A stretch of 42,090 nt of DNA, taken from contig JAQURL010000016.1 of the NCBI GenBank assembly GCA_028715625.1, positions 1-42,090 of the forward strand, read 5' to 3'. The DNA is from Candidatus Margulisiibacteriota bacterium (GTDB lineage: Bacteria > Margulisbacteria > Riflemargulisbacteria > GWF2-35-9). How positions within the stretch are numbered: position 1 is the stretch's first letter; the number at the start of each line of letters is the position of its first letter. The notes under the pieces were generated by a model. It did no database searches and was not told the origin of the DNA. It was given only the letters and a program-made list of their open reading frames with translations. Below are positions 41,272-42,090 of this stretch, piece by piece. The translations under genes and the position numbers were made by a program.

Positions 41272-41610
41272 TCAGTTCATACACTGTACGTATTCTTCCA
41301 TACTTTCAAAGATTTTAATTTTTTGATAAATATAAGTAGGAGTTATAATTTCTCGGCAGTCATCGGATATGCTGCAAATCGAGAACTGTTTTTGGTTTTT
41401 TTCCGATTCTTTTTGCCCCCTTAGCAACGTTCCCAGACCTGAAAAATCAATATAATGACAATCTTCCAGGTTCAGTGCTATATTTTTCTTTTTGTGATAG
41501 AGAATGTCTTCAAAGGTATCGGTCAACTTTTTAGAATCATCAAATTCAACATCACCTTCAATAAAAATAAATGACGTATTACCTTTATCTTCAGTCTTTA
41601 TATTTCGCAT
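41272..41610 (-). CDS. STAS-domain protein (anti-sigma-factor antagonist-like)
   Basis: The 112-residue protein is a single STAS domain: FIFIEGDVEFDDSKKL, NIALNLEDCHYIDFSGLGTL with S57 at the place of the phosphorylated serine of SpoIIAA/RsbV, and a C-terminal helix (KIFESMEEYVQC). Such proteins control anti-sigma kinases by reversible phosphorylation. No kinase or sigma factor gene is adjacent, so the partner is unknown. AGGGGGG lies about 8 bases upstream of the minus-strand ATG. Confidence 0.85.
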   Translation of the reverse strand: MRNIKTEDKGNTSFIFIEGDVEFDDSKKLTDTFEDILYHKKKNIALNLEDCHYIDFSGLGTLLRGQKESEKNQKQFSICSISDDCREIITPTYIYQKIKIFESMEEYVQCMN

Positions 41611-41685
41611 ATTGTTGCCCCCCTGTACATAACTAACCCCATTAATAAAATATCAAATTTTATTAATAAATGCAAATTTACTAGT

Positions 41686-42090
41686 TTATTTTTTTTTCAG
41701 GTTTGCCCCGGAGCAGCAAATATCTATTGCTGACTTCATAAAAGCAGCCAGTCCGGACTTCACTTTATCAATATTTTCAGCAAAACGTTGATCAGAAATA
41801 TACAGGTTACCCAGCCCCGCAAAAATTTCGTCGGTGCAGTTATAGAAGTATTTACTGATATGTTGCTGCCATTCCTTGATTGCCTGCTGGGCCAGCGGAT
41901 GCCCAGGCCCTTTATCCATCAGATCGGCCAGTTTTTGATGAATTTTGGCTGATTCTGAGTTAATCTTAGCCCAATCTTCGGCTTTGTAACCCTTTGTTTT
42001 CAGCTGACTTTCCTTGTAGGCATCAGTATGCCCATATTTCTTTTTTGTTTCCTCTGCGTACTTTTCCCGATGTATATTGATTTCACTCAT
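41686..42090 (-). CDS. TipAS-domain protein, probably incomplete at the window edge
   Basis: The visible 134 residues are a TipAS ligand-binding domain: KKKYGHTDAYKESQLKTKGY, SAKIHQKLADLMDKGPGHPL, and FAGLGNLYISDQRFAENIDK. In TipA-type regulators this domain follows a MerR DNA-binding domain and a coiled-coil linker, and it binds thiopeptides and other ligands. The first residues (MSEINIHREKYAEETK) look like the linker, and the ATG sits exactly at the window edge (42088-42090). The frame therefore probably continues upstream into a MerR domain. A free-standing TipAS protein is the alternative. Confidence 0.75.
   Translation of the reverse strand: MSEINIHREKYAEETKKKYGHTDAYKESQLKTKGYKAEDWAKINSESAKIHQKLADLMDKGPGHPLAQQAIKEWQQHISKYFYNCTDEIFAGLGNLYISDQRFAENIDKVKSGLAAFMKSAIDICCSGANLKKK

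Overview
The window is a 42 kb stretch of a low-GC, diderm, flagellated bacterium using the standard code. Lipopolysaccharide-type export and heptose genes (lptC, lptA, hldD, an MsbA-like exporter, an LpxB-related protein) imply an outer membrane. The ferredoxin/DUF39 pair and a HgdC-type activator suggest anaerobic metabolism. The LpxB-related family, the short hook genes and the many 27-bp palindromic repeats recall uncultured relatives of Cyanobacteria (Margulisbacteria-like). That placement is an inference from gene content, not a phylogeny.

Layout. (1) 1-5670, + strand: the tail of a CcdA-like membrane protein, a thioredoxin-like protein, an FmdB-type zinc ribbon, then a tight operon purD-rdgB-lpxB-related-msbA-like. 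(2) 5677-9267, - strand: an EF-loop protein, hldD, and a radical-SAM-like protein with an odd cysteine pattern. (3) 9372-13882: a LacI regulator with two palindromes in its promoter, an aspartate-semialdehyde-sulfurtransferase-like pair (NIL-ferredoxin plus DUF39 protein), and, on the - strand, an unrecognised 658-residue protein with an HExxxH motif. (4) 14077-16251: rplU-rpmA-obg, with a clear promoter and terminator. (5) 16497-24015: a flagellar operon flgD-flgE-fliM-fliN-fliO-fliP-X-fliQ-fliR-flhB, where X is an unknown exported protein between fliP and fliQ. (6) 24016-29993: comEA, a seven-unit tandem palindrome array, a free-standing KH-S1 protein, a ClC transporter, ligA and a HgdC-like ATPase. 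(7) 30032-35056: five exported proteins (a carbohydrate-binding-like beta-sandwich, two paralogous pilin-like subunits, a PapD-like chaperone, and an outer-membrane beta-barrel with C-terminal SdrD-like domains) that look like a divergent chaperone-usher-type surface-fibre system. This is the best candidate for an undescribed system. (8) 35222-41268: an envelope polymer operon ugd-TPR-lptC-lptA-TrxR-like-csaB-tagA-acpS. (9) 41272-42090, - strand: a STAS protein and a TipAS-domain protein that probably runs off the window.

How the parts fit: regions 1, 2 and 8 make and export envelope glycolipids and polymers. Region 5 builds the motor, export gate and hook. Region 7 would place a protein fibre on the surface. 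Between them lie housekeeping genes. Dispersed repeats fill many of the gaps: 27-bp hairpins, a ~140-170 bp GC-rich element in two inverted copies, and a 7-bp microsatellite.
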